Shown: piece by piece, positions 35,273 through 47,630 of the stretch
Layout of the letters: each line of letters begins with the position of its first letter
How positions within the stretch are numbered: the first letter of the stretch is position 1
Assembly: GCA_003117195.1 (NCBI GenBank)
Contig: BDSI01000191.1
Span: forward strand, 2,501 to 66,500
DNA length: 64,000 nt
From: Eudorina sp. 2006-703-Eu-15
Taxonomy: Eukaryota; Chlorophyta; Chlorophyceae; Chlamydomonadales; Volvocaceae
Reading direction: 5' to 3'
Program-made: the position numbers and the translations under genes
The notes under the pieces: generated by a model
What the model was told of the DNA's origin: nothing
What the model saw: only the letters and a program-made list of their open reading frames with translations
Database searches by the model: none

Positions 35273-36609
35273 TGAGCTCGATGCAGGGGCAGGCGGCGCA
35301 GCAGTGGCTTTCAGCTGCTGACGAGCGGTGCGCCTGCAGGATTATCGGCGTGTAAGAAGAAGGACTGCATCGACAGTCGGCAGCGGCGGCGACCTACCCT
35401 ACGAAAAGCTGCGACGTCGTGTCCGCAACAATTGGACGACCCGCCAGCAAGGGCTTAATGACCACACGGGGTTGAATTGTGACAGCCGGCACGGTCTGCT
35501 GCTCTCCGCGCACAGCGACCGACTTCTGGACACGCTGCATGCACGCCATTTCTGCAACGCCCGTTTTCAGGGCAAATAATGTATAAAAAGACGACTTACA
35601 ATCGAGTATTGGCCTGTTAAGACCGCTTTGAAGGTGCTCTCACGCACCTCACGGTGCAGTTCTTCACGACTTTGCCGTACAGTGCGTGAGACTTGTCGTC
35701 TGGGGCTGTCTGCAGTGTACAAATTTCCATGACTACTGCTCTTTCGCTGTTGCTTAGTCAACACCTTTAGAAACCTTTGCTTCATTTCTTTCCCGATACT
35801 CCGAAATAATTGCGATTGTTTTGCAGGGAAAATTTGCCTTCACTCATATTCAAACTTCTAACTTATGTAGTGTAAGGCCGTTTTGAGCGGATGGCCAAGC
35901 CCTGCTGCCGTATTGTTCTGACAGCAAGACAACTGTGGGACGGTTGAATGCAGTAAGAGGCGCAGTGATACTAAGAAGATGTCAATACGACCCCATGGTG
36001 AGGTGCATGGGGTGCCGGTCAACCCTGACGCTTCCTGGGCAGGGGGGGGCCATTTTCGTGTATCTAACGCTTCCTCGTCGGTTGCCATGTTCGAGCATTA
36101 CCTGGGTAGGGGCCACCTGGCTGGAACGCATCTTCCAGCAACTTCCCACGAGATAATCCGCTTGAGGCAATGAAATGAACTGATGTGGACGGGGCAGGGG
36201 GGCGCTGAGATGACCACCCGCTCCCCCGGTGTGGGTAGGTCGTGTCCAAGCCCCACACGTGAGGAGAGAAACGTGGGATGGGGGCCAAAGGGGCTGGGCA
36301 CAAGGGAGATGGGGCCCGGCGGCGGGCCGCCGCGAGAGGTAAGGTGTGCAGGGTTGTGGAGCGGCAGCCAGCTGCGGGCAGGTGTGCCCCTTGCCCTGGT
36401 GGTCCACACCCGCTGTCTGTGGCTGCCGGCCTCGCGCTTGGGGCCCCGCCTCGGACTAGCTGCGGTACTGAGGGGTCAGGTCAGGTGCGGATCTCTCTAG
36501 TTGCATACTATTTAATATTTCCGCCAAAACCCCACACATGCACACACGGTTCCCTGGCGTGTGCCTGGACGCCACTGCAATACGTTACTGCCGCCGTACC
36601 CCCTGGCAG
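35273..36609. other. Intergenic spacer purH / TPR-like gene
   Basis: The two genes are divergent, so both promoters and the missing 5' exon(s) of the TPR-like gene should lie here. I see no exon with a recognisable motif and no repeat shared with the rest of the window. Confidence 0.4.
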
Positions 36610-38059
36610 GATCCTGACCTCCTCGAGGCAGACGCGGTGCTGCTGCGCGCCCTGAAGGCAACCAGTGTCGAGGCGGAGGAGGCGCTTTGGAGCGAGGTCG
36701 TTGAAAAGTACGGGGGCATGAACAAGCCCTGGGTGCCAGACGTGGTGAGGCAGCCGGGGTTGTAGCGGGCGGGGGGCTGCTACGGAGGCAGAGCGTGGTA
36801 TAACACCAAATACGGATACTGTCCTGCGCTCCCCCTAATGCGCTTGCGCTGCGACAGGTTAATAAGAAAAAAGTGTTAAATCTGGTTTCAAATTCATACA
36901 AAAGGAACCGAGGATTGAGGGGGAAGGAGGGAGGTAGGGAAGGGAGGGAGGGAAGGGTTTAGGGTGGCGTTGCAGGACATGGCGATGTGCAAAGGGAAGC
37001 CAAGGAACGGGATGAGCGCCCAAGGGCGGCCACCCATTTGGCCACAATTCCCAGATTCCTATGCTAGGACGACATGTTGACATCCACACCAGCACACCAC
37101 ACACAACTCACAGTTGCCCACACCCGCCCACCCACACACCGTCGCACCCTGTCTCTCCCCCGGGGCGCCAGCAACGTACCCACTCCCGTGCCGGCTCCTG
37201 CGCCCTGCTCGCAGTGAGATGCGCGCCCTGCTGCGGCGCTACCCCGACTTCAACGAGGTGCGGGCGGCGCTGGCGGGGGCGCTGTGGTCCATCGGCAAGG
37301 AGGGGGACGCGGAGAGCCAATGGTGAGGGACTGGGAGGGGGGAGGGAGGGAGGGAGGGGAGGCCGCCGGCTCGGGAAGGCAGTGCGAGCGAGTGGAAGGG
37401 AAGGGGGATCCGGATTGGGCATTTTGTGTTGGGGATGGTAGTTTGTGGTGGTGATGGTGGAAAGCAGTGCATGTGCGGAAACGGGGAGAGGGGCTATTGG
37501 GGGTTTGGGGGATTTGCCTATGAGGGAAGGGGCAGGGGCCACGAGGGGATGGCGGAGAGGTGTACTGCGTATGAAGCTGCCCGGTTGCGGATTGCGCTCC
37601 AGTCCTGCAGCCCGATGCGCTTTCGACTGCCCGCCGTGGGGTGGTCGTCCCCGTAATCGAGAGAAGCACTGAGTTGCGAGATGAGCCGGGCCCAGCAAGG
37701 CAGGACGTTACAGACCGGAGACATTGGGAAGCTGGAGGGGCTACCGATGACGCCTGCTGACTCAGCTCACACAATCCCCTGAACATGTAAACAATGTTTA
37801 ATGTACCTGTTTCGACAGGCCCAGCCCGGCAGGCCAACCTGACCCTTGTCATTCTGGTAGCCTGCCTGGATCTTACTGTGCCCTTTACTTATACATACTC
37901 CGTACACACGCAACACTGCCGTACATGCTACCCCCCACGCACAGGGCCCGTGTGGACGACGCTCGCTACCGCGACCGCGTTTGGCTGAGGACCAACCGCC
38001 GCTGGCCGCCGCGCATGACCGACTCGCTGGAGGCCTTCCTGCAGCTCAAATCGCTGTGA
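36610..38059 (+). CDS. TPR-like plastid-type protein, incomplete (5' end and middle missing)
   Basis: Three exons with good splice sites: 36610-36744 (acidic helical segment, EEALWSEVVEKYGG ... PWVPDV), 37215-37322 (MRALLRRYPDFNEVRAALAGAL, a TPR-like helix pair) and 37945-38059 (RDRVWLRTNRRWPPRM ... LQLKSL, then stop). The exon series resembles the plant TPR-like 'chloroplast lumen common family' proteins, where NRGN-type TPR repeats normally lie between the first two segments. Exon 1 leaves in phase 0 and exon 2 enters after two bases of a codon, so they cannot be joined directly. At least one exon is absent from the 470 nt between them. No start codon exon was found. It may be a deleted pseudogene or an assembly gap. 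Confidence 0.5.
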
Positions 38060-38203
38060 GGTGGAAGTGCCGGAGGAGGAGGAAACGGAGATGCGAGTTA
38101 GTGGCGGTTCCGGATCGAGGCACGCTGAGCTGGGGTGATCGTGATCTGATGACCTCGTGTGCCCGCCAGCAGAGACTAGATAGGGTGGTGCGGGCAAGAT
38201 AGA

Positions 38204-38208
38204 TGTAA
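38204..38208 (+). promoter_or_regulatory. TGTAA polyadenylation-type signal
   Basis: TGTAA, the usual chlorophyte polyadenylation signal, lies 145 nt after the TPR-like stop codon. Confidence 0.4.
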
Positions 38209-39532
38209 CGGCGGCAGTGCCGGACCCTGCACCTCGGCATGGCGGCATTACGGCCGACGGCAGTGCGGGTTGCAGGGACTGCCGGGCCCGTAGCCCGACC
38301 CAGGAGTGGAGTGCAGCGGCAGGGGAGTCCCGAGGAGGCGGAGTGGGCGGCGGTGTCCGCGGCGGCGGTTTCGTCATTCGTTTTGGTCAATAGGGGGGCT
38401 GCTGCAGGGTGGTGGTGGTGGTGTGTGGTGGGGTTGGTTGCTACCGACTGTGGAGAGGGCACGGAATATCGCCATGAAGACGTGCGTCCAGCAATGACAT
38501 GTACGTAGGTAGTTCGTCCTCGAACAAAATCGCGAGCATATTCTCATCATGGCCCGGGGAAAGCTGTTAAGCCCGATACCAGGCCGGTTGACAGCCAGCG
38601 GCCAACAGCCAAGACGGAATGGGAGCAGCTTGGTTTGCATACTCCGCGAAATGGAGGTGCGGAGGTGTGGTTGGTACCTAAAACATGGTTGCTAAGCCCA
38701 TCCAATCCTTGTGGCGCACCCGACACCCGCAATCGGTGCCAGCTGGTACCACTGCCACACACACCGACCCAACCTGCCACACGCGCGGGGGTGCCGTACA
38801 TTGATACCGACCGGCATGTGCCACCACGCACCAGACACGGGCGAGTGATAGCAATCCATCCAGGGGGTTGGCGGGTGCGTGTGTTGAGCCGCGCCGGTAT
38901 GTGCTGCGAGGCCCTCGGGGCGAGAATTGAAACCATGGTGGCGGCACACACCAAAACCAGCAACCGATGACCCACGGGGTCCGCTGCAACATCCTTAATA
39001 ACATACGCATCTTGGCTTGCCCTCTCCCCACCCTTCATCTGCTGTATTCCCGGATGGCTGTCTCGCTCGTCAACGAGCTTATGTCTCGCAGTCCGCAATG
39101 AGCAAGGACCCACGTCGTCACGCTCATGTGCCTTTACGAGCTGGTATGGCACACAACGCCAGGGTCCACCACAAACCCCATTGATGCGCCCCGCGCCCTC
39201 GCCAGCCTGAACCCTTGATTCTGAAACCAGGGAACGCCGTCCGCCGACCATGTAAGTGCAGAGCTGTCAGCCAGGCCCTTCTTCTTGACCAACCTGGTCA
39301 TGCAGTTTCGCGCCATGAGTAATTGCATCATGTGTTCATGTCCAGTAAACGTACAGACTATGGTTCCCTAATCGGTCCTGGCATGGCCAACGCCGCCGCC
39401 CCGGTCCCGGAACGCACATATGCCCATGTATCATCATCATCGCTGGCACCGTGTCCCGCCTGCGGCCGCCTCCATCAACTGGCCCACCTCCGCGTGCACC
39501 TACCACGCATGTGAAGCACGAGATCGGCGACG

Positions 39533-39722
39533 GCACTCCGTCATCTCCACAACAGTCTACGGCCGTACGGCACTCCGTCATCTCCACAACAGTCTATGGC
39601 AGTACGGCACTCTCCGTCATCTCCACAACAGCCTATGGCAGTACGGCACTCCGTCATCTCCACAACAGCCTATGGCAGTACGACACTCCGTCATCTCCAC
39701 AACAGTCCATGGCAATACGGTA
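39533..39722. repeat. 37-nt minisatellite, five copies
   Basis: Units start cactccgtcatctccacaac and end tatggcagtacgg, with a few substitutions and one 2-nt insertion. Intergenic. Confidence 0.85.
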
Positions 39723-40982
39723 CATGTCAAGCCTCCGTCACGACTGCATGCGCGTGGGCAGCTGTCCAGGAGGAATTGGACTCCAAACGCCCCCACGGCC
39801 CTCATCGAGGCCCGCGGTTCAGGGCTTCCCAGCCAGTCATCACGCCAACCCCTGCTGCCCACAATGGCCACTTGTTTTGACCAGCCCCTAAACCAGGGAC
39901 GAATCGTATGGAAGGACCGTTGACTGACTCAGCCAGGTGTCCGTCTCCTTCAAATTCTGTCCTCACAGTCCCGCTGCCCTTCGCGTACTCCCTCACTGCT
40001 GCCCCGCACCGTCAAAAATCGTTCGCCAAAAACATCCTCGCGCAGTCAGCGGCACCTCCACACATGGCCTCTGTCAACCAGTGCCCGCTCCGAGCTGACC
40101 CGCCCAATGCCAGCGCCGCCGCGGCCGCCCGACCCACACGCAGGTCCCAACCCATCCCCACCACATACACGCAGTCTGCGACCATGTTTGGCCAGCTGCA
40201 GTACTATTGGACAGCCCGCCCACCCGCCCGCCCGCAGCAGCGCACCGCCGTCTGGGCGTTGTCATCCTCGGTCCCAGGAGGATGGGGCCCCAGCAGTGCA
40301 GTGTGTGAGCGAGGGGCCTTCCTCTGGCAGCTAACGAACTCAGTACGTACTAAGAGGCACTGTAGCGGCTGGTCATTGCCATCCAGGATCCACAGGTACG
40401 ACATCAGGCAGCACACAGATGCGAGGTTACCGCTACTAGCTACCACACAAACGACGTCATCCCGGCTGCACCCTGCCGCCTTGCTGGCCACCGCCCGCGG
40501 ATCTGCTGTCCCCCGCCACTTGCCTTCAGCCAGCAGGATGCAGCCCGCTTCTCCACGCGCCACTGCACGCCATGCCCCAAACGCTGCACCTTGGCCATGC
40601 CCCAAACGCTGCACCGCACATTACCAGTGACGAGAAGCGCACCTTGACGGCAGCTCACCCAGCAGCCGCCCCAACGTGCAAGCCGCCCCGCCCCACCCCG
40701 CCGCTAACCAACGTGTCCCCTCGCAAGCATGCAGCCAGCTACCGCAGTCCACGTACCCAGAAACGCACCGCATCGTACACACGCACGCACTCTGCCTACG
40801 ATTTTCGCATGTACGACAGATAGAGCCGCCGCATGACGGGCGGCCAGGCAGGTGCCATGAAGCCACGGGTTCCCAAAGGAGCGCTTCTCGTACCCAGCAG
40901 CCACCGCCGCCGCCGTCGGCGCTCCTCACTCGAGGTGCAACCCAGTGCAAGCCTGAGAAGACGTGGCGCCGGCACTGGCGAG

Positions 40983-43900
40983 CTAGGCGAGCGCCTGCTG
41001 CCCGCCCAGCACCCTGCAGAGCACATCGGCTGGGCTGATCTTCCGATGAGATAGCAACGCCGACCACTGCTCGTGCTCGTCCCACCAACCGCTGCCGTAA
41101 TCCCGTAGCAACTGCTCGTCCGCCATGATGTCCCGCAGCGCGACCAGACCCGGCAGTGGCGCGCCGCGCGCCATCACCTGTACGACCTGCCGTACGACGG
41201 AGGTTGCACGCATGACGCGATGGCCGTTTAAATATCGTTTCAGGGTGCGATGGAGTTTTTGGAGCGGAGTCCAGGACAGTCCAGGCTCCCAAGCGTCGGC
41301 AGCCTGGTAAGGGCTGGGTGCATGGCTCAATGCACCGCCTACAGCTCCCAGTCGGTCCAAAGTCCAAAGTAATGACTCGCTAGGTACGCACAACGATGAG
41401 GCGGTGCTCCCAATAGGTGAGTCCACTCATCAGAGTGCTCGTCAGTCAGTCAGTCAGTCAGGAGGACACCAGTGCGCGGAAGGAAGGTCGAGCTCACCAG
41501 GCAGTTGGCGCGAGCGCCCTCAGCGCCACCCTGCTGCTGCCCCTGGCCTCCGCCGCTGCTCCCCGCCGCTGTCGGGACGACCCGCGGGTCGTGCACGTAG
41601 GCCGCGAGCCCGCCGTGGCCCAGCATCTGGAGCTCCGAGGGGGGCAGACCTGAGTACGGCAAGACAGCCATTGGGACGGGGCGGGCACATCGGGATGTGT
41701 TGGAGTAGTGATGGGCGCTGTCATGTGAAGACATGTGAGGAAATCAAGCTGCACAAAGTGCGACACGCGATTTGGTGGGGTATAGGAAATTGGTTTGATG
41801 GGGTGGTTGTATCGGCTAGTTTGGTGCCTCCCCGTTTCCTGTGGCGTTGTGGCGAGGGGGAGTGTTAATCGGCCCAAGCTAAACCCACAGTAACCGGCCC
41901 AAGCTAAACCCACAGTAATCGGCCGCAGGCTAAACCCACAGTAACCGGCCCAAGCTAAACCCACAGTAATCAACCCAGGCTAAACCCACAGTAACCGGCC
42001 CAAGCTAAACCCACAGTAATCGGCCGCAGGCTAAACCCACAGCAACCGGCCCAAGCTAAACCCACAGTAACCGGCCCAAGCTAAACCCACAGTAACCGGC
42101 CCAGGCTAAACCCACAGTAACCGGCCCAAGCTAAACCCACAGTAACCGGCCCAGGCTAAACCCACAGTAACCGGCCCAAGCTAAACCCACAGTAACCGGC
42201 CCAAGCTAAACCCACAGTAACCGGCCCAGGCTAAACCCACAGTAACCGGCCCAAGCTAAACCCACAGTAACCGCAGGACCTAAACAAATCATACAGAAAC
42301 CACAACCACACCCTGCCCTCGGGACAATGCTGTACCAATCTGCCAAGCACTACTTCGGAACCCTCCTCCCAGTCACACACCATCGCAGCCACCTTCCGCG
42401 CCGCCCTCGAGGCCGGGCAGGACCACCCGGAAGTAGTTGGTCAGGTAGTTCCACACCAGGAACTCCCTGTTCGCCAGCAGGCCGACTCCTTGGTCGGCCA
42501 GCGACTGCAGCTGGCCTCTCACTTTCTCCGGCAGCGCCTCCAGCCCCTTGGACCGGTACAGTACGCCATCGGGCTGCTCCTTCATCAGGTAGCCGCCCAT
42601 GACGCAGATCAGGGTGTTCTTTTTGATTGGCTGGGGCCCCTTCACGAAGAGCCCGGGGGGCCCTCGGCTCGGATCCCACCGGATCTCGACACCCAATGGC
42701 GCCAGGGGGTCTGCGATCAGACACCTGCCAAAGTCTGGCACAATGCCTATACCCTCGGCAAGGTCCCAGAGCAGTACACCTGGATTCAGGCCGTGACTCT
42801 GCACCAGCGATTTGCTGGCGTCGTCTAGCCACACCTGCTTCACACAGCTGATGTCTGCCAGGGGCAGCTTATACTTGGTTTCTGCGGCCTTCTGCCAGGC
42901 CTCCACGTGTTTACCGATGCCGAGGTCGGCGGCGAAGGTGACACCAGCGATCCGCTCCTCTCCGGGCTGCAGCAGCGCCCGGGGATCTATCGGCGGCACG
43001 CAAACGGCAAGGCAGCGCATTGTGGCGGCTGCAGCAAAGGTTTTCCGTACACTTCCACCCGGGGCGTGTGTGCCGGCCGGACCTGGCTGCGGCAGAGTCG
43101 GCATCGGCGCTGGCTGCTGAAGTGGTGGTGGTGGCAGTGCCATTGCTGCTGCCTGCTGTAGTGGCGTCTGTAGTGGCGTCTGCTGTGGCGGCTGCTGTTG
43201 CGGGTTCTCCTCATCACTGTCGACTGACAGATCGACGATTGGTGCAGCGGTTGAAGGGCCCGCGCCGCCTGATGACCCATGGGTCGTGCCCCGGCCCCTT
43301 GCACCCTGAAGGCGCTCCTGGCCAAGAGACAGCAGCAGCCCGGCGTGCTGTGACATGCCGGCGGCTGGCTTGTCCCTCGGCGGTAGCGGCATGACACCCT
43401 CCTGACCCACCCCCGAGATGACATCCGGGTTAGCTGCTGCTGTCGACGCTGGAGCTGCTTCCCACTGCACATCCTGCACGCTGCCGCACGGCCCTCGTGC
43501 AGCCCCTGTCGCACTACGCGGGTCCGTCCCTGATGTCCCGCCTGGCGGCAGTACGGCAGCCGCCTGGGTCCCGCCCTGTCCCTCGCCAGGTTGCGGCCCA
43601 TGGGCCACCGCTGGCTGCTCCTGCCCTGGGGCTTCCTGTTTTCGCTCGATCTTCACGATTACGTATTGTAGCCTCGGATTGGGGGCACACTCAGAAGCCC
43701 CTTGCGGCGCCAGATGCGGTTCCGGACCTCCCAGGGGACCCGTCATCAGCCGCAATCCCTGGCCGCTGGCTGGCTCACGGCCCCCAGCCCTGGACAAGGG
43801 CACAAGAGCTGCCGAACCCCCAGCCGGACCCCTTGCGGGTGAGGCTGCGCCACCCGCGCTGGTTTCCGCTGCAGTGGCCACTGTGCAGGGGCCTGATACT

Positions 43901-46900
43901 GGTCCCAAATTAGTCGCCTCGGGTGGCGGCTCTGGTTTACATAGCTGCGGCAGGTCGTTTGATAGCGGTGCCGGCGGCGGTGGAACGGGCGACAGTGTCA
44001 GCTGCAGCTGCTGCTGTCCCGCCGTGGGCTGCTGCACCAGGGGGAGCTGATGCTGCTGCTCCACTACCTGCTGCAGGCCTGTGACCTGGTGCAGATCCGC
44101 CCGCGGCTGCTGCTCCACTACCTGCTGCAGGCCTGTGACCTGGTGCAGATCCGCCCGCGGCTGCTGCTCCACTACCTGCTGCGGGCCTGTGACCTGGTGC
44201 AGATCCGCCCGCGGCTGCTGCTCCACTACCTGCTGCAGGCCTGTGACCTGGTGCAGATCCGCCCGCGGCTGCTGCTCCACTACCTGCTGCAGGCCTGTGA
44301 CCTGGTGCAGATCCGCCCGCGGCTGCTGCTCCACTACCTGCTGCGGGCCTGCTACCTGCTGCAGATGCACCCGCGGCTGCTGCTCCACTACCTGCTGCAG
44401 GCCTGTGACCTGGTGCAGATCCGCCCGCGGCTGCTGCTCCACTACCTGCTGCGGGCCTGCTACCTGCTGCAGATGCACCCGCGGCTCCTGCTCCCCGCCT
44501 GCCACCATGCAAAGCTCACTGCCACATCCAGCAGAGGCGGGGGTGCTTGTCGTACCGGTGCTGTCTTGCACGTCGCCAGACGTGATGGGCGACACACGGA
44601 CAGCGCCAGGCCCCCTTGGAATATCTGTGGGTGACCCATGGGGCGTACTGGTGGCGGGCCCGGATGCCCCGTCCGTGCCCCCTTGCGTGGGTCCAGGTGT
44701 GACCTCCCGACGCTGCTGTGGCTGCAATGGCGACAGATCCGTTGTTGGCCCCGTCTCCTGGTGCCGCGCATCAGCGACAGGTGGCCGCTGCAGCTGCGGT
44801 TGTGAGCTGCCCGTGGGCCCGAGCTGCTCGCCGCCCGGAGCAGTCGGTGGGCGGCCCCCAGCATTGGACGTCAGAGCAGCTGTAGTAACCACCCTCGCAA
44901 CGGGCCTCCCAGGGACTGGGGCCGCCCGACCCGTCCTGGTCACCCGCGCGGCAGTGGCCACGACAGGGTGCCCTGCGGCGACAACATCACAGCTGCTGCC
45001 AAACACTCCTTTGCCTAGGTTTCTGCCCCTGCCGTGAACATCTCTCCGGGCAACAACCTGCCCTCCACCGTTGCTGCCCGATGGCTGCAGTGACCCTTCC
45101 ATGGTCGGCTGCTGAAGCTGCTGCTGCTGTTGCAGCTGCTGCTGCTGCCGTCGTTGCGCACCCTGCGTCAGCTGCTCCTGACGCTGTGGGGCCCCCGGGG
45201 TCTGTACGACCAGCTGGCCACCCTGGAGGGCCAGCCTTGCTGATGTGCCCAGACCTAGCTCATTGACGATTGCGCCGACACCCTTGCCGCTGAAGGTGCA
45301 GGTCCCATCCGTCAAGGTCAGCTGGACCTCGTGGGCCGTGGTCAGGGTGCCTGCACCGCGGGTGTGCAGCTGCAACCTCTCGCCCACACCGGCCAGCGGC
45401 ATATGGATGTGGGCAGCCGACAGCACAGCACTGACCTCGTGCTCACTGCCGTACATCTGCAGCCCGCGGTTTCCCACACGCAGCGTGGCTGCCGCCGGGG
45501 GTTGGCGGGTGCCCGCGGGGTTGGCTGCACTGGTGTTGCCTGAATCCATGGTGGTGGTGGTGATGGCAGTAGTGACGTCGCTCGCGGCCGCATCCGTACT
45601 GCTGCTGCTATCGCCGCCATCACTGCGGCCGTCCTCGTCACTGTCACTGTCGTCATCGTCACAATACTCTCCGTCGTCGTCACTGCTGCTGCCACCACCC
45701 CCCACTGGCCCACGGGTCGGTCCCTTTAACAGCGTCCTGGTTGCGGCCGATGAGGGCCCACCCGCACATGCCCCCTCGAGGCGGAAGTAGATTCGCAGAG
45801 GGCCCGTATCCGGGACAGCCTGCTGCTGTGGCGGCAACGGCCGCTTCGGCTTCGGCGGCTGCTGCGGCTGCTGTGACTGCTGGGGCTGCTTCAGCCGCGG
45901 CGGCGACGACGGCCGCGGCGATGAAGACGGTTGCGCTGACTGTGGGAGCGGGGAGCTTCCCCCCGCCCCTGGCGGAGCCACTGAACCTCCAGCAGTCGAA
46001 AGCACCAAGAAGCTGCTGCCGTCCAACGAAACTCGGCTGGAAAGCCAAGGAGTCAGACTGGAGGAAAATTTCCAAGTTATACTTGTAGAACGATTTGCGA
46101 GTTGTCTGGGAAGAAATGACCTCAGCACCAACCCCTCCGGACCGGGGCCCTGCTCGTCCGCGACCCGTGGGTCAAGCTGCACTGGAATGGCAGCGGGCTC
46201 CAGCTTCCGTGACACGTCCGTGCCCACAAGGGCATCCATGACCCGCAACGGAACGAACATTCCATTGCGGAGCAATTGTTTGGGCACCTGGACGCGGCAG
46301 AACTCGCCCCGAGCAGCGGAGGCAAGCGGATGCGCACTGGCGGCGGACAGCACCGCCTGACCGTCAGGCCGCATGATGAGCCCAGCGTGGTCACCTTTCT
46401 TGAGCTGCAGCACCCGAAGCACGGCAGTTGCGCATGTGATGCGCACACTTCCGTTAGTGTTCCTCTTGAGCTTCATCCTGTGGCTGGTGACGCCTCCACT
46501 GCGGTCTTCACAGAGGCAGACGAGCTTCTCCGCGTCGCATTTCCCTTCCAGCAGTTTCGCAGCCTGACGGGGGAAACACTTCTGCAGAGCAACTGTGCCG
46601 TACAGATTACCTACTCCAGCTGTAAGATGGAAGACCTCGGCACCGCCGCCATTGCCGCTGCCGCCGCCACTGCCACTGCCGCCACCACCGCCACTGCCGC
46701 CACCACTGCTACTGCCGCCAGCGCTGCCACCACCACCGCCTGCCGCCGCGCACGCAGCTGCTGCCTCCTCAGGCTCCTGCCGCCCATCGCCTCGCTGCAG
46801 CGGCGCTGAGTCGCCGGCGGCGGTGTCGTCAGCAGCATGCGGCTGATGACCGCCGCCAACGTCCTCGTCAAGCCGCCGCCGCTTTGCGAAGTCATCGGTT

Positions 46901-46938
46901 GCCGCACCGCTAGGGGTCAGCGACCGCTTCGGCGCCAT
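40983..46938 (-). CDS. Large nuclear-type SET-domain protein with possible B3-like N-terminal segments
   Basis: Three minus-strand exons: 46938-42393, 41649-41498 and 41186-40983; 1633 aa. The start is the first ATG (MAPKRSLTPSG). KRRRLDED near residue 20 is a basic nuclear-localisation-type sequence. Gly/Ser-rich linkers precede three beta-rich segments (~101-190, ~210-325, ~490-585) that end like B3 DNA-binding domains (LQLKKGDHAGL); this match is tentative. The middle is disordered and includes an 18-residue repeat. Residues ~1420-1600 form a SET domain: GLFVKGPQPIKKNTLICVMG (SET-N), FLVWNYL, GLAAYVHDPR...ANC in place of the NHSCxPNC pseudoknot motif, and DEQLLRDYG (ELxxDYG motif) across the last exon. 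It probably methylates lysine on a chromatin or other nuclear protein, but the substrate cannot be read from sequence. The first intron holds a 25-nt satellite. Confidence 0.8.
41777..41800 (+). repeat. Intronic repeat R3, short copy in SET-gene intron
   Basis: gggtataggaaattggttt matches the start of the purH intronic R3 copies. It lies in the first intron (41650-42392) of the SET-domain gene. Confidence 0.4.
41868..42275. repeat. 25-nt satellite, about 16 copies, in SET-gene intron
   Basis: Units taaccggcccaagctaaacc plus cacag alternate with variants cccagg and cgcagg. The array occupies over half of the 743-nt intron between the first two coding exons of the SET-domain gene. Confidence 0.92.
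44055..44505 (-). repeat. 54-nt in-frame repeat encoding an 18-residue Gln-rich unit
   Basis: About eight copies of VVEQQPRADLHQVTGLQQ, with variants RVHLQQVAGPQQ, within the first exon of the SET-domain gene. The period is a multiple of three, so copy-number change keeps the frame. Probably disordered or helical, Gln-rich. Confidence 0.9.
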
Positions 46939-47630
46939 TGTCTTCCCTAATGACAGTAAGGGCAATAGGAATGGAAACAGCGGGGTGAGATGGAATCATT
47001 ATGGCCCAGGAGGCGCTGTAGCTCATCAGGCAGATGCGCCCCCGGCTGGCCCCGCCTTCACACGAGTCGCGGTGCGCGCCCGGCGCATGCCATCGATGAA
47101 CGCGATGGATGTGCGCGTCTTGGTGAGAATCCATACATGACATCGACTTTGGGATGAGATCCGTATGTTTGGAGGGTTTGGCTTGGACCCAGTGGCGCTG
47201 AACGCACGCACCTGTTCGGACCACTGGGGGCTGCCGGGTCCAAGAGACTCGAAGATGGTGCAGCAGCACCGGAAGCCCGCCGAATGACAGCGGCACTTTG
47301 GAGGCTACTGGGAAGCTCCAAGAGGATTCTGTGAGCAAACGATGCTGCCTAGATCTCCAAGTGCGCTTCCGATAGGAACCACGCTGTCAAGCTGGGGTCG
47401 CCGCTATACTGGGACGCCAGGTGCCTGGGTTGCGGATCAATGATGACTGCTTCTTCATTATCAGGCGTGTTATCTGGTCCAATACTGACAGATGCGGCTT
47501 CAACCGTAGTGTAGGGTCCGGTCACGGATGAGAGCTGCACCTATGCCGGCCCTAGTAACAACTGTTCTTCTCGAATTGTGCATGAAACTGAACTTTAACT
47601 GCATATATGTGTATGTTATAAAAAGTTACG

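Larger units (their letters stand above)
38060..40982. other. Convergent intergenic region with minisatellite
   Basis: Both flanking genes end into this stretch. It contains a repeat terminus at 38966-39003 (gatgacccacggggtccgct), a 37-nt minisatellite (39533-39722) and nothing else I can assign. Open frames here lack family motifs. Confidence 0.5.

Noticed and set aside
41868..42275. CRISPR-like or telomeric interpretation of the 25-nt array
   Set aside because: There are no spacers between units. The TAAACCC-like core is not a regular telomere repeat. It is an intronic satellite.
44050..44634. Plus-strand 194-codon frame of Leu-rich repeats (LLLHYLLQACDLVQIRPR type)
   Set aside because: It is the antisense of the Gln-rich repeat in the SET-domain gene. 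The sense strand belongs to a 4.5-kb open frame with matching splice sites and domains.
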